Assembly (NCBI GenBank): GCA_014879345.1
Contig: JACSSI010000426.1
Location: forward strand, 1-5,130
Length of the DNA: 5,130 nucleotides
Source of the DNA: Anaerolineae bacterium
GTDB lineage: Bacteria; Chloroflexota; Anaerolineae; Promineifilales; Promineifilaceae
Direction: 5' to 3'
Numbering within the stretch: the first letter of the stretch is position 1; each line of letters opens with the position of its first letter. The notes under the pieces are model-generated. The model was not told the origin of the DNA. It worked only from the letters and a program-made list of their open reading frames with translations, and did no database searches. The translations under genes and the position numbers were made by a program. Positions 1-5,130 of the stretch are shown here, one piece after another.

Positions 1-170
1 AGCCAAGCCGTGATCGTCGTGGTTTTACCAAATCCGGCGGGGGCAGAGGCCAGCGTCAGCTTCCCTTGTCGTACTCCTTCGTTTAGCTTTTTTAGCAAGC
101 GGGGACGCGCCACCATGTTGGCACGTGTCGGCGGGAGGTAGAGTTTGGTTTGCAGGAGTGTGTCAGTCAC
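1..170 (-). CDS. N-terminal part of a large ATP-binding LuxR/MalT-type transcriptional regulator (runs off the left edge)
   Basis: The reverse strand from a GTG at 170 reads through 56 codons without a stop and continues beyond position 1. The protein starts VTDTLLQTKLYLPP, followed by an ARPRLLKKLNEG segment and then LASAPAGFGKTTT. The A-P-A-G-F-G-K-T stretch (about residues 43-50) is a Walker A motif. This order (LLxTKLYxPP, then RPRLLxxLN, then SAPAGFGKTT) is the usual opening of MalT-like LAL regulators, which use a STAND ATPase, a TPR-like sensor and a C-terminal LuxR HTH to control transcription in the cytoplasm. Only the opening is visible, so the ligand and targets are unknown. The GTG was chosen because family members begin just before this motif and no in-frame ATG or GTG lies close upstream; an ATG at 172 is followed at once by TGA. 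No Shine-Dalgarno sequence precedes it, and a TATAAT lies seven bases upstream. Confidence 0.88.
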   Translation of the reverse strand, partial: MTDTLLQTKLYLPPTRANMVARPRLLKKLNEGVRQGKLTLASAPAGFGKTTTITAW

Positions 171-176
171 ATGGGA

Positions 177-205
177 ATTATAGGGGAAAGTGTGGGGGTT
201 GGGAA
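177..205 (-). promoter_or_regulatory. Candidate sigma-70-type promoter of the LuxR-type regulator, possibly leaderless
   Basis: On the minus strand a perfect TATAAT occupies 182-177. Exactly 17 bases upstream is TTCCCA (205-200), which matches the TTGACA consensus at 4 of 6 positions. Transcription would begin around 170, the first base of the GTG start codon. The absence of a Shine-Dalgarno sequence before that GTG agrees with a leaderless transcript. This is inferred from spacing alone. Confidence 0.45.
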
Positions 206-216
206 ACGGCCGTTTC
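203..216. repeat. 14-bp perfect palindrome overlapping the -35 region (possible operator)
   Basis: GAAACGGCCGTTTC reads the same on both strands. It overlaps the candidate -35 element (205-200) of the minus-strand regulator gene, a usual place for a dimeric repressor or activator site. No regulator can be named from the sequence, and a single site could occur by chance. Confidence 0.35.
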
Positions 217-300
217 TGTCATCATCTTTACTATCCAACAAGTTTGAAATAGGACGCGGGAGAACGTGAAAAAATCGTGCTCTGCTGCCATTCCTTCACT

Positions 301-358
301 CGAATATGATAACAGGGTAGCGATACCCCCCCTTTGTACGGGGCGAAAGTTATATTCG
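301..358. repeat. 58-bp inverted repeat that can fold into a three-way junction
   Basis: The outer arms CGAATAT (301-307) and ATATTCG (352-358) pair perfectly. The pairing continues with AAC (311-313) and GTT (349-351) across a three-base bulge. Two hairpins can sit inside. One is GGGTA-GCGA-TACCC (315-328), with a GNRA-type loop on the plus strand. The other is CCCC-TTTGTAC-GGGG (329-343). A run of seven C (326-332) spans both. On the plus strand it would lie in the leader of the large STAND gene; on the minus strand it lies upstream of the regulator promoter. I match it to no known riboswitch or ribozyme. It could be a structured leader RNA, a DNA-level operator, or an end of a mobile element. 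Confidence 0.45.
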
Positions 359-392
359 TGGGCTTATTCGATTCAGATAGGGATTGTTGTGG

Positions 393-431
393 ATGATGTG
401 GGAAAGGTTAGTTGGAATGAGTAAGGAGTGA
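393..431 (+). CDS. Possible 12-codon leader ORF coupled to the GTG at 428
   Basis: ATGATGTGG opens a short frame encoding MMWERLVGMSKE. Its TGA (429-431) overlaps a GTG (428-430) as GTGA, the arrangement of translational coupling. An AGGGA at 379-383 lies nine bases before the ATG and could be its ribosome binding site. AAGGAG (423-428) sits at the end of this frame and abuts the GTG, so it is too close to serve that GTG as a normal Shine-Dalgarno. A frame this short can arise by chance, so this is weak support for a coding gene and only modest support for the longer start of the next gene. Confidence 0.18.
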   Translation: MMWERLVGMSKE

Positions 432-468
432 AACATTCAATCGTTTCTGTTTTCCATTCAAATAGCGG

Positions 469-474
469 TAAAAT
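469..474 (+). promoter_or_regulatory. Possible -10 box just upstream of ATG 482
   Basis: TAAAAT matches TATAAT at five of six positions and ends seven bases before the ATG at 482. That is the same geometry as the TATAAT before the divergent regulator's GTG. No good -35 hexamer lies 16-18 bases upstream, and no Shine-Dalgarno precedes the ATG. It could drive a leaderless mRNA starting at 482, but AT-rich hexamers of this kind are common by chance. Confidence 0.15.
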
Positions 475-481
475 AGTCACC

Positions 482-3400
482 ATGTCGACATTACTTGAAA
501 TTACTGGGGATGATATTGCTTTGCTGAACGACAAGGATTTGCGTTCATTGATTGGTCTATTGTGTGAGGCAGATTACCGGCTAGCTGGATTACCTACAAG
601 TGGAATCTTCTGGGGGGGTCATCAAGATGCTAGTGATGATGGAGAAGATGTAACTGTTCAAAGTGAATTTCCTCCGCCGAAAAGTAGTAATATTCCAAGA
701 AAAGAGACGATCTTTCAGGTAAAAAAACCTGACATGCCACGTTCAAAAATCTTGAACGAAATGAGTCCAAAAGGAATACTCAGAGAAAATATAAAAAGGT
801 TAATTCACAAGCATGGTGCCTATATCATCGTTAGCTCACAAGGTTCAACGACAAAGTCAGCTTTACGAAGACGTACTGAGGCAATGCAGGAGGCTATTGC
901 TAATGAACCCAATCACCAGCAATTGTACCTAGATTTTCTAGATCGAGGACGTATCGCAACTTGGGTACGCACCCACCCCTCATTGATTCTGTGGGTGCAA
1001 AACAAAATTGGACGACCAATTCAGGGTTGGCAACCTTACGATAATTGGGCAAATAAACCAGCAGGAATTCAAGAAGAGTACATAATTGATGAAGAATTGA
1101 GGCTGTACGATGGCACAAATTCTGAGATGGGGAGTTCAGTAATTGATGGATTGCAAAAATTACGGTTGAATTTATCTCAGAATGGTGCGTCAGTTCGGTT
1201 AATTGGTCTATCGGGTGTCGGAAAAACGCGATTTGTGCAAGCATTGTTCGATGAGCGAGTTGGTGATTATGCGCTCAACCAATCTATAGCATACTATACA
1301 GATATCTCACATAGCCCCCTTCCTAATCCTACATCATTTGCTAGTCAACTTGTAGCAACAAAAACGAGAGCCGTGTTGATTATCGATAACTGCTCTCTTG
1401 AGTTACATCGCAATCTGACCAAGTTGTGTATGGGATCAATGGTTAGCCTTTTGACCATTGAGTATGATATTCGTGATGACCTGCCAGAAGAAACAGATGT
1501 TTTCAGACTTGAACCATCTAGCGATAAAGTAATCGAACAGCTATTGGAAAAACGCTATTCACATATAAGCCAAATTAACGCACGAGCAATAGCTGAGTTT
1601 GCAAGCGGAAATGCACGGGTAGCAATCGCTCTCGCCAATACGTTAAAAAATAACGAAAGTTTGTCAACGCTGAGAGATGAAGATTTATTCAATAGACTTT
1701 TCCATCAGCGTCATAGTCCAAATGAAAACTTGAGAGTTTCGGCCGAAATTTGTTCCCTTGTTTACTCGTTTAACGGAGAGGATACGACATCCGTCACATC
1801 TGAGCTTAAATTTCTGGCAGACTTGGCCGAAAAATCGTCACGTGAATTATATCGAGATATTGCGGAGCTAAAGAATAGAGGATTGGTACAAGCGCGAAGC
1901 GTTTGGAGGGCTGTGTTACCACACGCTATCGCTAACCAACTAGCCAAGAGTGCACTTAATTCCATGCCAACACAGACTGTTGTGGATGCTTTTTTATCAA
2001 GTGATTCAGAACGATTAATCAAGTCTTTTACCCGCCGACTTGGCTATCTTCATGATTGTGAACCTGCAATTGAAATCGCCAAAGATTGGTTAAAGCCGGA
2101 TGGCTGGTTAGGCGTGACAAATTGTAATTTTAATTCGTTTGGACTAGCTGTATTTGAAAATATTGCACCCATCGCACCTGAAGCAACTCTGACAATGCTT
2201 GAGCGTGTTATCAACGAAAATGATGGCTTGGAGAGACTTCATGGCCACGAATATATTCGATTGTTGAGATATTTGGCTTACGACAGCGAACTGTTTCAGA
2301 GAAGCACAATCCTTCTTTCTCGTTTGGCAATATTGGAAAAACCTGACATTAATGATGGTGGTTCTGCTCGTGATACACTAAAAACGCTATTCCACATTTT
2401 TCTATCAGGCACACATGCTTCCGCGCAAATTCGTGCATTGACAATTGATATGTTGATAAGTTCCAACCTTCAACAAGAGCAAGAATTGGGGCTAAATCTC
2501 CTTGATGCTGCATTGCAAACACATCACTTTATGACAAGCTACACTAACACATTCGGGGCAAGACCGCGTGACTTTGGCTATCGTCCAAAAACCTATCAAG
2601 AGATGGTCAGTTGGTTCAGAATTTTTCTGGAAATTTGTACACGAACAGCGTTATTAAACACACCCATTGCAACAAAGACCAAAAGGATATTAGCAAATCA
2701 TCTTAGAGGCTTATGGTCAATTGGGTCTCGTTTCGATCAAGAATTTCTTGAAGATTTGGAACGCTCAATTATTCAAATCCATAGCCAAAAAACATGGAAT
2801 GAAGGCTGGATTTCAATAAAAGGGATTATTCGATACGATGGCGAGCGGATGGAGCAAGATGTACTAACGCGGCTCCAACAACTATCACAACGTTTAGTGC
2901 CAGCTAACCTTCTAGAACGAGCACGTACATACGTACTAACTGATAGACGTTTAAATTTCGATCTGGAAGATGACTTTGATGAAGACGAAAATGCGACAGC
3001 CCAATGGCAACGAATCCAAAACACAACAAGACAAATCGGAGCAGCGGTAGCGCAAGATATGACCGTTTTTAAAGAACTTTTGCCAGAACTTGTATCAAGG
3101 CACCATGATCGGTTGGGCATATTTGGCGAGGGATTAGCAGACGGTTGTGAAGATAGAAAGAACATGTGGCAAATGTTTTACGAACAGGTCGAAAACACAC
3201 CGCCAGAAAAGCGTCAGATTACGGTCTTGTCAGGTTTCCTTTCATCTTGTGCTATGCACGATGCCAATCTTTACCACTCAATTCTTGATTCTTTACTAGA
3301 GGATGAATTGCTAGGTCAATGGTTTCTATATTTTCAAATGTCCTCGGAAATCGACAAGAAAGGCATTGAACGCTTGCATAAGGCATTAGATGAGGGGGTT

Positions 3401-4303
3401 TCATACGTCTACGCTTTCGAGCGGCTCGCCTGGGGAAGCTGGCATGAAGCAATAGATGATGATGATTTGGCAGAACTCATGCAAAAGCTTATTACAAAAG
3501 AAGGTGGAATAAGGGCTGTAATCGAGATATTAAACATGAGATTCCACAGGAAAAAAGATGAAGCGAAAACATACTCTCAAAATTTGATTTTGGTTTCACG
3601 CAAGGTTTTGCTGCAATATGATTATCAGGAAGAACAGAATCGAAACGATCATCCTGATTATCGGTTGGCACAAATAGCTGATGTTTCTCTTTGTGGTGAA
3701 ACTGGCATTCTGCCGACAATAGAATTATGCCAACATCTTGCCGAAGGATTCCAAGAATATCGGATATACAGTTTTCATTATCCACGATTGCTTGGAAAGT
3801 TGGCAGAGATTCACCCAGCTATATTTTTGGACGCATTTATTGGAAATGATGATTACATATTTAGACGGATGAGATTTAATGATCTTGAAAGAGCAGACAG
3901 CCCCGTCAACCAAATACCAGAGAGTGTAATCATAGATTGGTGCGAACGAGCACCAGATATACGCTATCCGTTGATCGTATCGTCTATGCAAATGTACTCA
4001 AAATCGAAAGATTCGGAGGATTTGTGCTGGCATCCGATACTTCCAACAATCTTCGATAAATCGCCCAATCTACAAGCAGTGCTTTCACAACTTGAAAAAG
4101 AAATCTATCCAATGTCGTGGAGCGGGTCACAATCAGATGCAATGGCGAGGCGACTTGTCTTATTTACTAAATTATTCGAACATCCAAATTCAGAAATTCG
4201 TGATTGGGCTGTAGAACAACACCAAAAACTTCGACTTGCAATCGAAGTAGAACGTGAACATGAATTGAAAGAACATCAAGAAAGATTTGAAAGGTTTGAA
4301 TAA
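482..4303 (+). CDS. Large STAND NTPase with N-terminal Mrr-like PD-(D/E)xK nuclease domain; candidate Avs-like antiphage protein
   Basis: Intact protein of 1273 aa; numbering is from ATG 482. The N-terminus (about 1-190) looks like an Mrr-type restriction nuclease: E29 in the first helix, the GEDV segment with D56, then FQVKK with Q79-x-K81, the QxK form typical of Mrr. Next comes a beta-strand AYIIVSSQGS (about 113-122) and a WVRTHPSL...GRPIQGW region (about 161-183). The NTPase has Walker A GLSGVGKT (242-249, K248), Walker B VLIIDN (298-303, D302) and GNARVA (376-381) near the place of the STAND GxP motif. A winged-helix-like part ends in LKNRGLVQ...WRAVLPHAIANQLA (463-488). The remaining roughly 780 residues look helical, with an acidic stretch near 823-840 and a charged C-terminal helix; I name no repeat family there. 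In the Avs/STAND plan the C-terminus senses a phage product, the NTPase oligomerises and the nuclease cuts DNA; that role is inferred. No signal peptide or membrane segment is seen. GTG 428 would add 18 residues that look unlike domain sequence. No partner gene is visible. Confidence 0.8.
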   Translation: MSTLLEITGDDIALLNDKDLRSLIGLLCEADYRLAGLPTSGIFWGGHQDASDDGEDVTVQSEFPPPKSSNIPRKETIFQVKKPDMPRSKILNEMSPKGILRENIKRLIHKHGAYIIVSSQGSTTKSALRRRTEAMQEAIANEPNHQQLYLDFLDRGRIATWVRTHPSLILWVQNKIGRPIQGWQPYDNWANKPAGIQEEYIIDEELRLYDGTNSEMGSSVIDGLQKLRLNLSQNGASVRLIGLSGVGKTRFVQALFDERVGDYALNQSIAYYTDISHSPLPNPTSFASQLVATKTRAVLIIDNCSLELHRNLTKLCMGSMVSLLTIEYDIRDDLPEETDVFRLEPSSDKVIEQLLEKRYSHISQINARAIAEFASGNARVAIALANTLKNNESLSTLRDEDLFNRLFHQRHSPNENLRVSAEICSLVYSFNGEDTTSVTSELKFLADLAEKSSRELYRDIAELKNRGLVQARSVWRAVLPHAIANQLAKSALNSMPTQTVVDAFLSSDSERLIKSFTRRLGYLHDCEPAIEIAKDWLKPDGWLGVTNCNFNSFGLAVFENIAPIAPEATLTMLERVINENDGLERLHGHEYIRLLRYLAYDSELFQRSTILLSRLAILEKPDINDGGSARDTLKTLFHIFLSGTHASAQIRALTIDMLISSNLQQEQELGLNLLDAALQTHHFMTSYTNTFGARPRDFGYRPKTYQEMVSWFRIFLEICTRTALLNTPIATKTKRILANHLRGLWSIGSRFDQEFLEDLERSIIQIHSQKTWNEGWISIKGIIRYDGERMEQDVLTRLQQLSQRLVPANLLERARTYVLTDRRLNFDLEDDFDEDENATAQWQRIQNTTRQIGAAVAQDMTVFKELLPELVSRHHDRLGIFGEGLADGCEDRKNMWQMFYEQVENTPPEKRQITVLSGFLSSCAMHDANLYHSILDSLLEDELLGQWFLYFQMSSEIDKKGIERLHKALDEGVSYVYAFERLAWGSWHEAIDDDDLAELMQKLITKEGGIRAVIEILNMRFHRKKDEAKTYSQNLILVSRKVLLQYDYQEEQNRNDHPDYRLAQIADVSLCGETGILPTIELCQHLAEGFQEYRIYSFHYPRLLGKLAEIHPAIFLDAFIGNDDYIFRRMRFNDLERADSPVNQIPESVIIDWCERAPDIRYPLIVSSMQMYSKSKDSEDLCWHPILPTIFDKSPNLQAVLSQLEKEIYPMSWSGSQSDAMARRLVLFTKLFEHPNSEIRDWAVEQHQKLRLAIEVEREHELKEHQERFERFE

Positions 4304-4377
4304 AAACACTTTCTTACAAATGTTTGTCTAACAGGGCATTTAGCTCGCCTTACACCTTCCTCTCTGTTTCCCTCTTA

Positions 4378-4479
4378 TCAAATGAGGTATAACTCACGGG
4401 CACGAGCGATGGCTTGGGTGCGGTTGCTGATTTTCAGCTTGGCGAAGATGTTGCCGATCTGTTTTATCCATTGCCTGGA
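4378..4479 (-). pseudogene. 3' remnant of a second LuxR-family regulator (C-terminal HTH end)
   Basis: The reverse strand ending in TGA at 4380-4378 encodes NIFAKLKISNRTQAIARA followed by RELYLI and stop. This is the classic end of a LuxR-type helix-turn-helix (compare NIYxKLxVSNRTQAxARARELxL). The match is clear from 4381 to about 4464. Further upstream the residues SRQWIK fit less well, and the frame meets a TAA at 4494-4492, so the rest of the gene is missing here. It cannot belong to the regulator at 1-170, which reads leftward off the window; the missing body of this one would lie to the right. The break falls at the ribosome binding site and start of the Y1 transposase, which suggests interruption or deletion by that element. 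The remnant overlaps, antisense, the region upstream of the transposase start. Confidence 0.8.
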
Positions 4480-4480
4480 G
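4477..4480 (+). promoter_or_regulatory. Shine-Dalgarno GGAG that sets the transposase start
   Basis: GGAG is followed by a six-base A-rich spacer and then ATG at 4487. This supports 4487 as the start rather than the in-frame ATG at 4382. The 35 codons between the two ATGs are antisense to LuxR HTH coding sequence and do not resemble a transposase N-terminus. Confidence 0.6.
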
Positions 4481-4486
4481 AAAAAG

Positions 4487-4978
4487 ATGCCTTATTATGA
4501 ACTCTATTACCATCTTGTTTGGTCTACCAAACACAGAGCGCCTTTGTTAACGGCTGAAATCGAACCCATCATCTACCAATATATGCGCCACAAGGCGCAA
4601 AGCCTTGAAGCCATCATCCACGCCCTAAATGGCGCTGAAGATCATGTGCACATGGTCGCTACAATTCCTCCCAAACTTGCCGTTGCCCAATTTGTCGGCC
4701 AGGTCAAAGGGGTTGCCTTTACCCGTTTCAACAAAGAACACAAAGCGCATCCGTCGTTCTTTTGGCAAGCCGAATACAGTGCCTTTTCCTTTGATAAAAA
4801 GCGGCTGCCCTATGTTGTGGCTTACGTCAAACGCCAAAAAGAACATCATGCCCAAAACGAACTCATTCCAGTGCTAGAAAGGGACAGCACACAAAACCAA
4901 CAGCAAACCATCCATGAACCAGTAGACACCTATCTACCCAATTACGCTCAATGGCTCAAGGAAATGCAAACCATCTAA
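4487..4978 (+). CDS. REP-associated / IS200-like Y1 (HUH) tyrosine transposase
   Basis: Protein of 163 aa, a normal length for single-domain Y1 transposases of the IS200/IS605 and RAYT groups. These nick and join single-stranded DNA at hairpin ends through a 5'-phosphotyrosine. The N-terminus MPYYELYYHLVWSTKHR is typical of the group. The HUH motif is D-H-V-H (H53 and H55), preceded by ALNGAE. A conserved FWQAEYSAFSFD block (about 92-103) precedes the YVKRQ helix, where Y113 is the likely nucleophile and Q117 the usual metal-site partner (YxxxQ). The tail after LIPVLER is Gln-rich and probably less conserved. No tnpB is present in the window. A dense row of hairpins begins four bases after the stop, which favours a RAYT with REP-like repeats over a plain IS200, though I cannot settle the subgroup. 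All key residues are present, so it may be active. The start is set by GGAG six bases upstream. Confidence 0.92.
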   Translation: MPYYELYYHLVWSTKHRAPLLTAEIEPIIYQYMRHKAQSLEAIIHALNGAEDHVHMVATIPPKLAVAQFVGQVKGVAFTRFNKEHKAHPSFFWQAEYSAFSFDKKRLPYVVAYVKRQKEHHAQNELIPVLERDSTQNQQQTIHEPVDTYLPNYAQWLKEMQTI

Positions 4979-4998
4979 AAAAGCCGGATTCATCCGGC
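4977..4998 (-). terminator. Intrinsic terminator on the minus strand; also the first hairpin of the array
   Basis: GCCGGAT-TC-ATCCGGC (4983-4998) is a perfect 7-bp stem. Read on the minus strand it is followed directly by six T (4982-4977), the form of a rho-independent terminator. On the plus strand no T-run follows, so it is not a good terminator for the transposase. It would stop transcripts arriving from the right before they enter the transposase gene antisense. The T-run overlaps the transposase stop codon. Confidence 0.6.
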
Positions 4999-5007
4999 GC
5001 TATCCTA

Positions 5008-5030
5008 GCCGAGGGCATTCATGCCCCGGC
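5008..5030. repeat. REP-like hairpin 2
   Basis: GGGCAT-TC-ATGCCC (5013-5026) is a perfect 6-bp stem. It is extended by GCCG (5008-5011) pairing with CGGC (5027-5030) around a bulged A at 5012. It shares the ATTCAT core of hairpin 1 in the same orientation. Confidence 0.7.
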
Positions 5031-5043
5031 GGTTCCGGCGGTT
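5026..5043. repeat. Tandem 9-bp direct repeat
   Basis: CCGGCGGTT occurs twice with no gap (5026-5034 and 5035-5043), just after hairpin 2 and overlapping its right arm. It may reflect slippage, or be part of the repeat unit of the hairpin array. Confidence 0.6.
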
Positions 5044-5054
5044 GGCGTATAAAC

Positions 5055-5066
5055 ATTCGCACGAAT
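5055..5066. repeat. Short hairpin 3 of the array
   Basis: ATTCG-CA-CGAAT is a perfect 5-bp stem with a two-base centre. It is the weakest of the five hairpins and lies two bases before the outer arm of hairpin 4. Confidence 0.4.
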
Positions 5067-5067
5067 C

Positions 5068-5091
5068 GCGGCGTCATGAATGACGCACCGC
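5068..5091. repeat. REP-like hairpin 4, inverted relative to hairpins 1 and 2
   Basis: GCGTCAT-GA-ATGACGC (5071-5086) is a perfect 7-bp stem. GCG (5068-5070) can also pair with CGC (5089-5091) across a two-base bulge. The centre ATGAAT is the reverse complement of the ATTCAT core of hairpins 1 and 2, so this unit lies in the opposite orientation, as in REPIN/BIME-type pairs. Confidence 0.7.
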
Positions 5092-5101
5092 TAGTGGCAG
5101 C

Positions 5102-5117
5102 GCCCCGTAAACGGGGC
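5102..5117. repeat. REP-like hairpin 5
   Basis: GCCCCGT-AA-ACGGGGC is a perfect 7-bp stem. GGCA (5096-5099) could pair with TGCC (5124-5127) as an outer stem. It lies at the right edge of the window, so the array may continue beyond 5130. Confidence 0.65.
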
Positions 5118-5130
5118 TAACAATGCCGCA

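Larger units (their letters stand above)
4465..5117 (+). mobile_element. Probable RAYT/REP-type element: Y1 transposase plus hairpin array (boundaries approximate)
   Basis: The unit combines the Y1 transposase with five hairpins packed into the 135 bp that follow its stop. The left boundary is placed where LuxR similarity fades (4464-4479). The right boundary is unknown and may lie outside the window. No hairpin, direct target duplication or inverted terminal repeat could be identified at the left end; Y1 transposases make no target duplications, so its absence says little. Confidence 0.5.

Noticed and set aside
244..272. Plus-strand promoter TTGAAA (244-249) with TGAAAA (267-272)
   Set aside because: The -35 is good (5 of 6) but the -10 matches only 3 of 6, so it is not listed as a feature.
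336..344. Similarity between the ACGGGGC in the left inverted repeat and hairpin 5 of the right array
   Set aside because: Only seven bases are shared, which is too short to claim that the two structures belong to one element.
2773..3165. Open minus-strand frame of 130 codons inside the large gene
   Set aside because: It lies wholly opposite a well-supported coding frame and its product is low-complexity and Ser/Arg-rich with no recognisable domain. The same applies to the other minus-strand frames at 900-1244, 1762-2022, 3252-3452, 3492-3785 and 3725-3991.
4304..4377. Possible terminator of the large gene
   Set aside because: Only a weak ACAAA-TG-TTTGT pairing (4316-4327) is present, without GC pairs in quantity or a following T-run.
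4382..4486. An N-terminal extension of the transposase from ATG 4382
   Set aside because: These 35 codons are antisense to LuxR HTH coding sequence, and GGAG plus a typical transposase N-terminus place the start at 4487.
4629..4877. Overlapping plus-strand and minus-strand frames inside the transposase gene
   Set aside because: Both are shadows of the Y1 transposase frame, which carries the HUH and YxxxQ motifs.
1..5130. CRISPR array, tRNA, rRNA or toxin-antitoxin pair
   Set aside because: No regularly spaced repeats, cloverleaf, rRNA-like sequence or paired small genes were seen on either strand.

Overview
The window most resembles a Chloroflexota genome. The evidence is a partial minus-strand gene at the left edge that encodes the typical start of a large ATP-binding LuxR/MalT-type regulator, a family very abundant in that phylum. 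A 3' remnant of a second LuxR-type gene lies further right. This phylum call is an inference from family resemblance; no marker gene is present.

Layout. Positions 1-170 (minus) hold the first 56 codons of the LuxR-type regulator, which runs off the left edge. Positions 171-481 form a gene-poor divergent intergenic region. It holds a minus-strand TATAAT promoter placed almost on top of the regulator's GTG, a 14-bp perfect palindrome at its -35 region, a 58-bp inverted repeat that can fold as a three-way junction, and a possible 12-codon leader ORF. Positions 482-4303 (plus) encode one very large intact protein of 1273 aa (1291 aa from an upstream GTG at 428). It has an Mrr-like PD-(D/E)xK nuclease-type N-terminus, a central STAND-type P-loop NTPase with a winged helix, and about 780 C-terminal residues rich in predicted helices. 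This is the effector-switch-sensor plan of Avs-like antiphage proteins and is the most interesting gene here.

Positions 4304-4377 (74 bp) show no convincing feature. Positions 4378 to about 4479 (minus) are the last codons of a LuxR-family HTH with its stop, cut off where a REP-associated/IS200-like Y1 transposase (plus, 4487-4978, 163 aa) begins. The last 150 bp (4979-5130) are packed with five short-loop hairpins and a 9-bp tandem repeat. The first hairpin is also a good intrinsic terminator for minus-strand transcription.

How the parts relate. The STAND gene appears to act alone, since no partner gene is visible. By hand count GC is 38/60 at 1-60 and 40/60 at 4981-5040, but only 20/60 at 3541-3600 inside the STAND gene. 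This suggests an acquired gene between LuxR-type regulator genes. The transposase and hairpins fit a RAYT/REP-type element lodged in or against a decayed LuxR gene.
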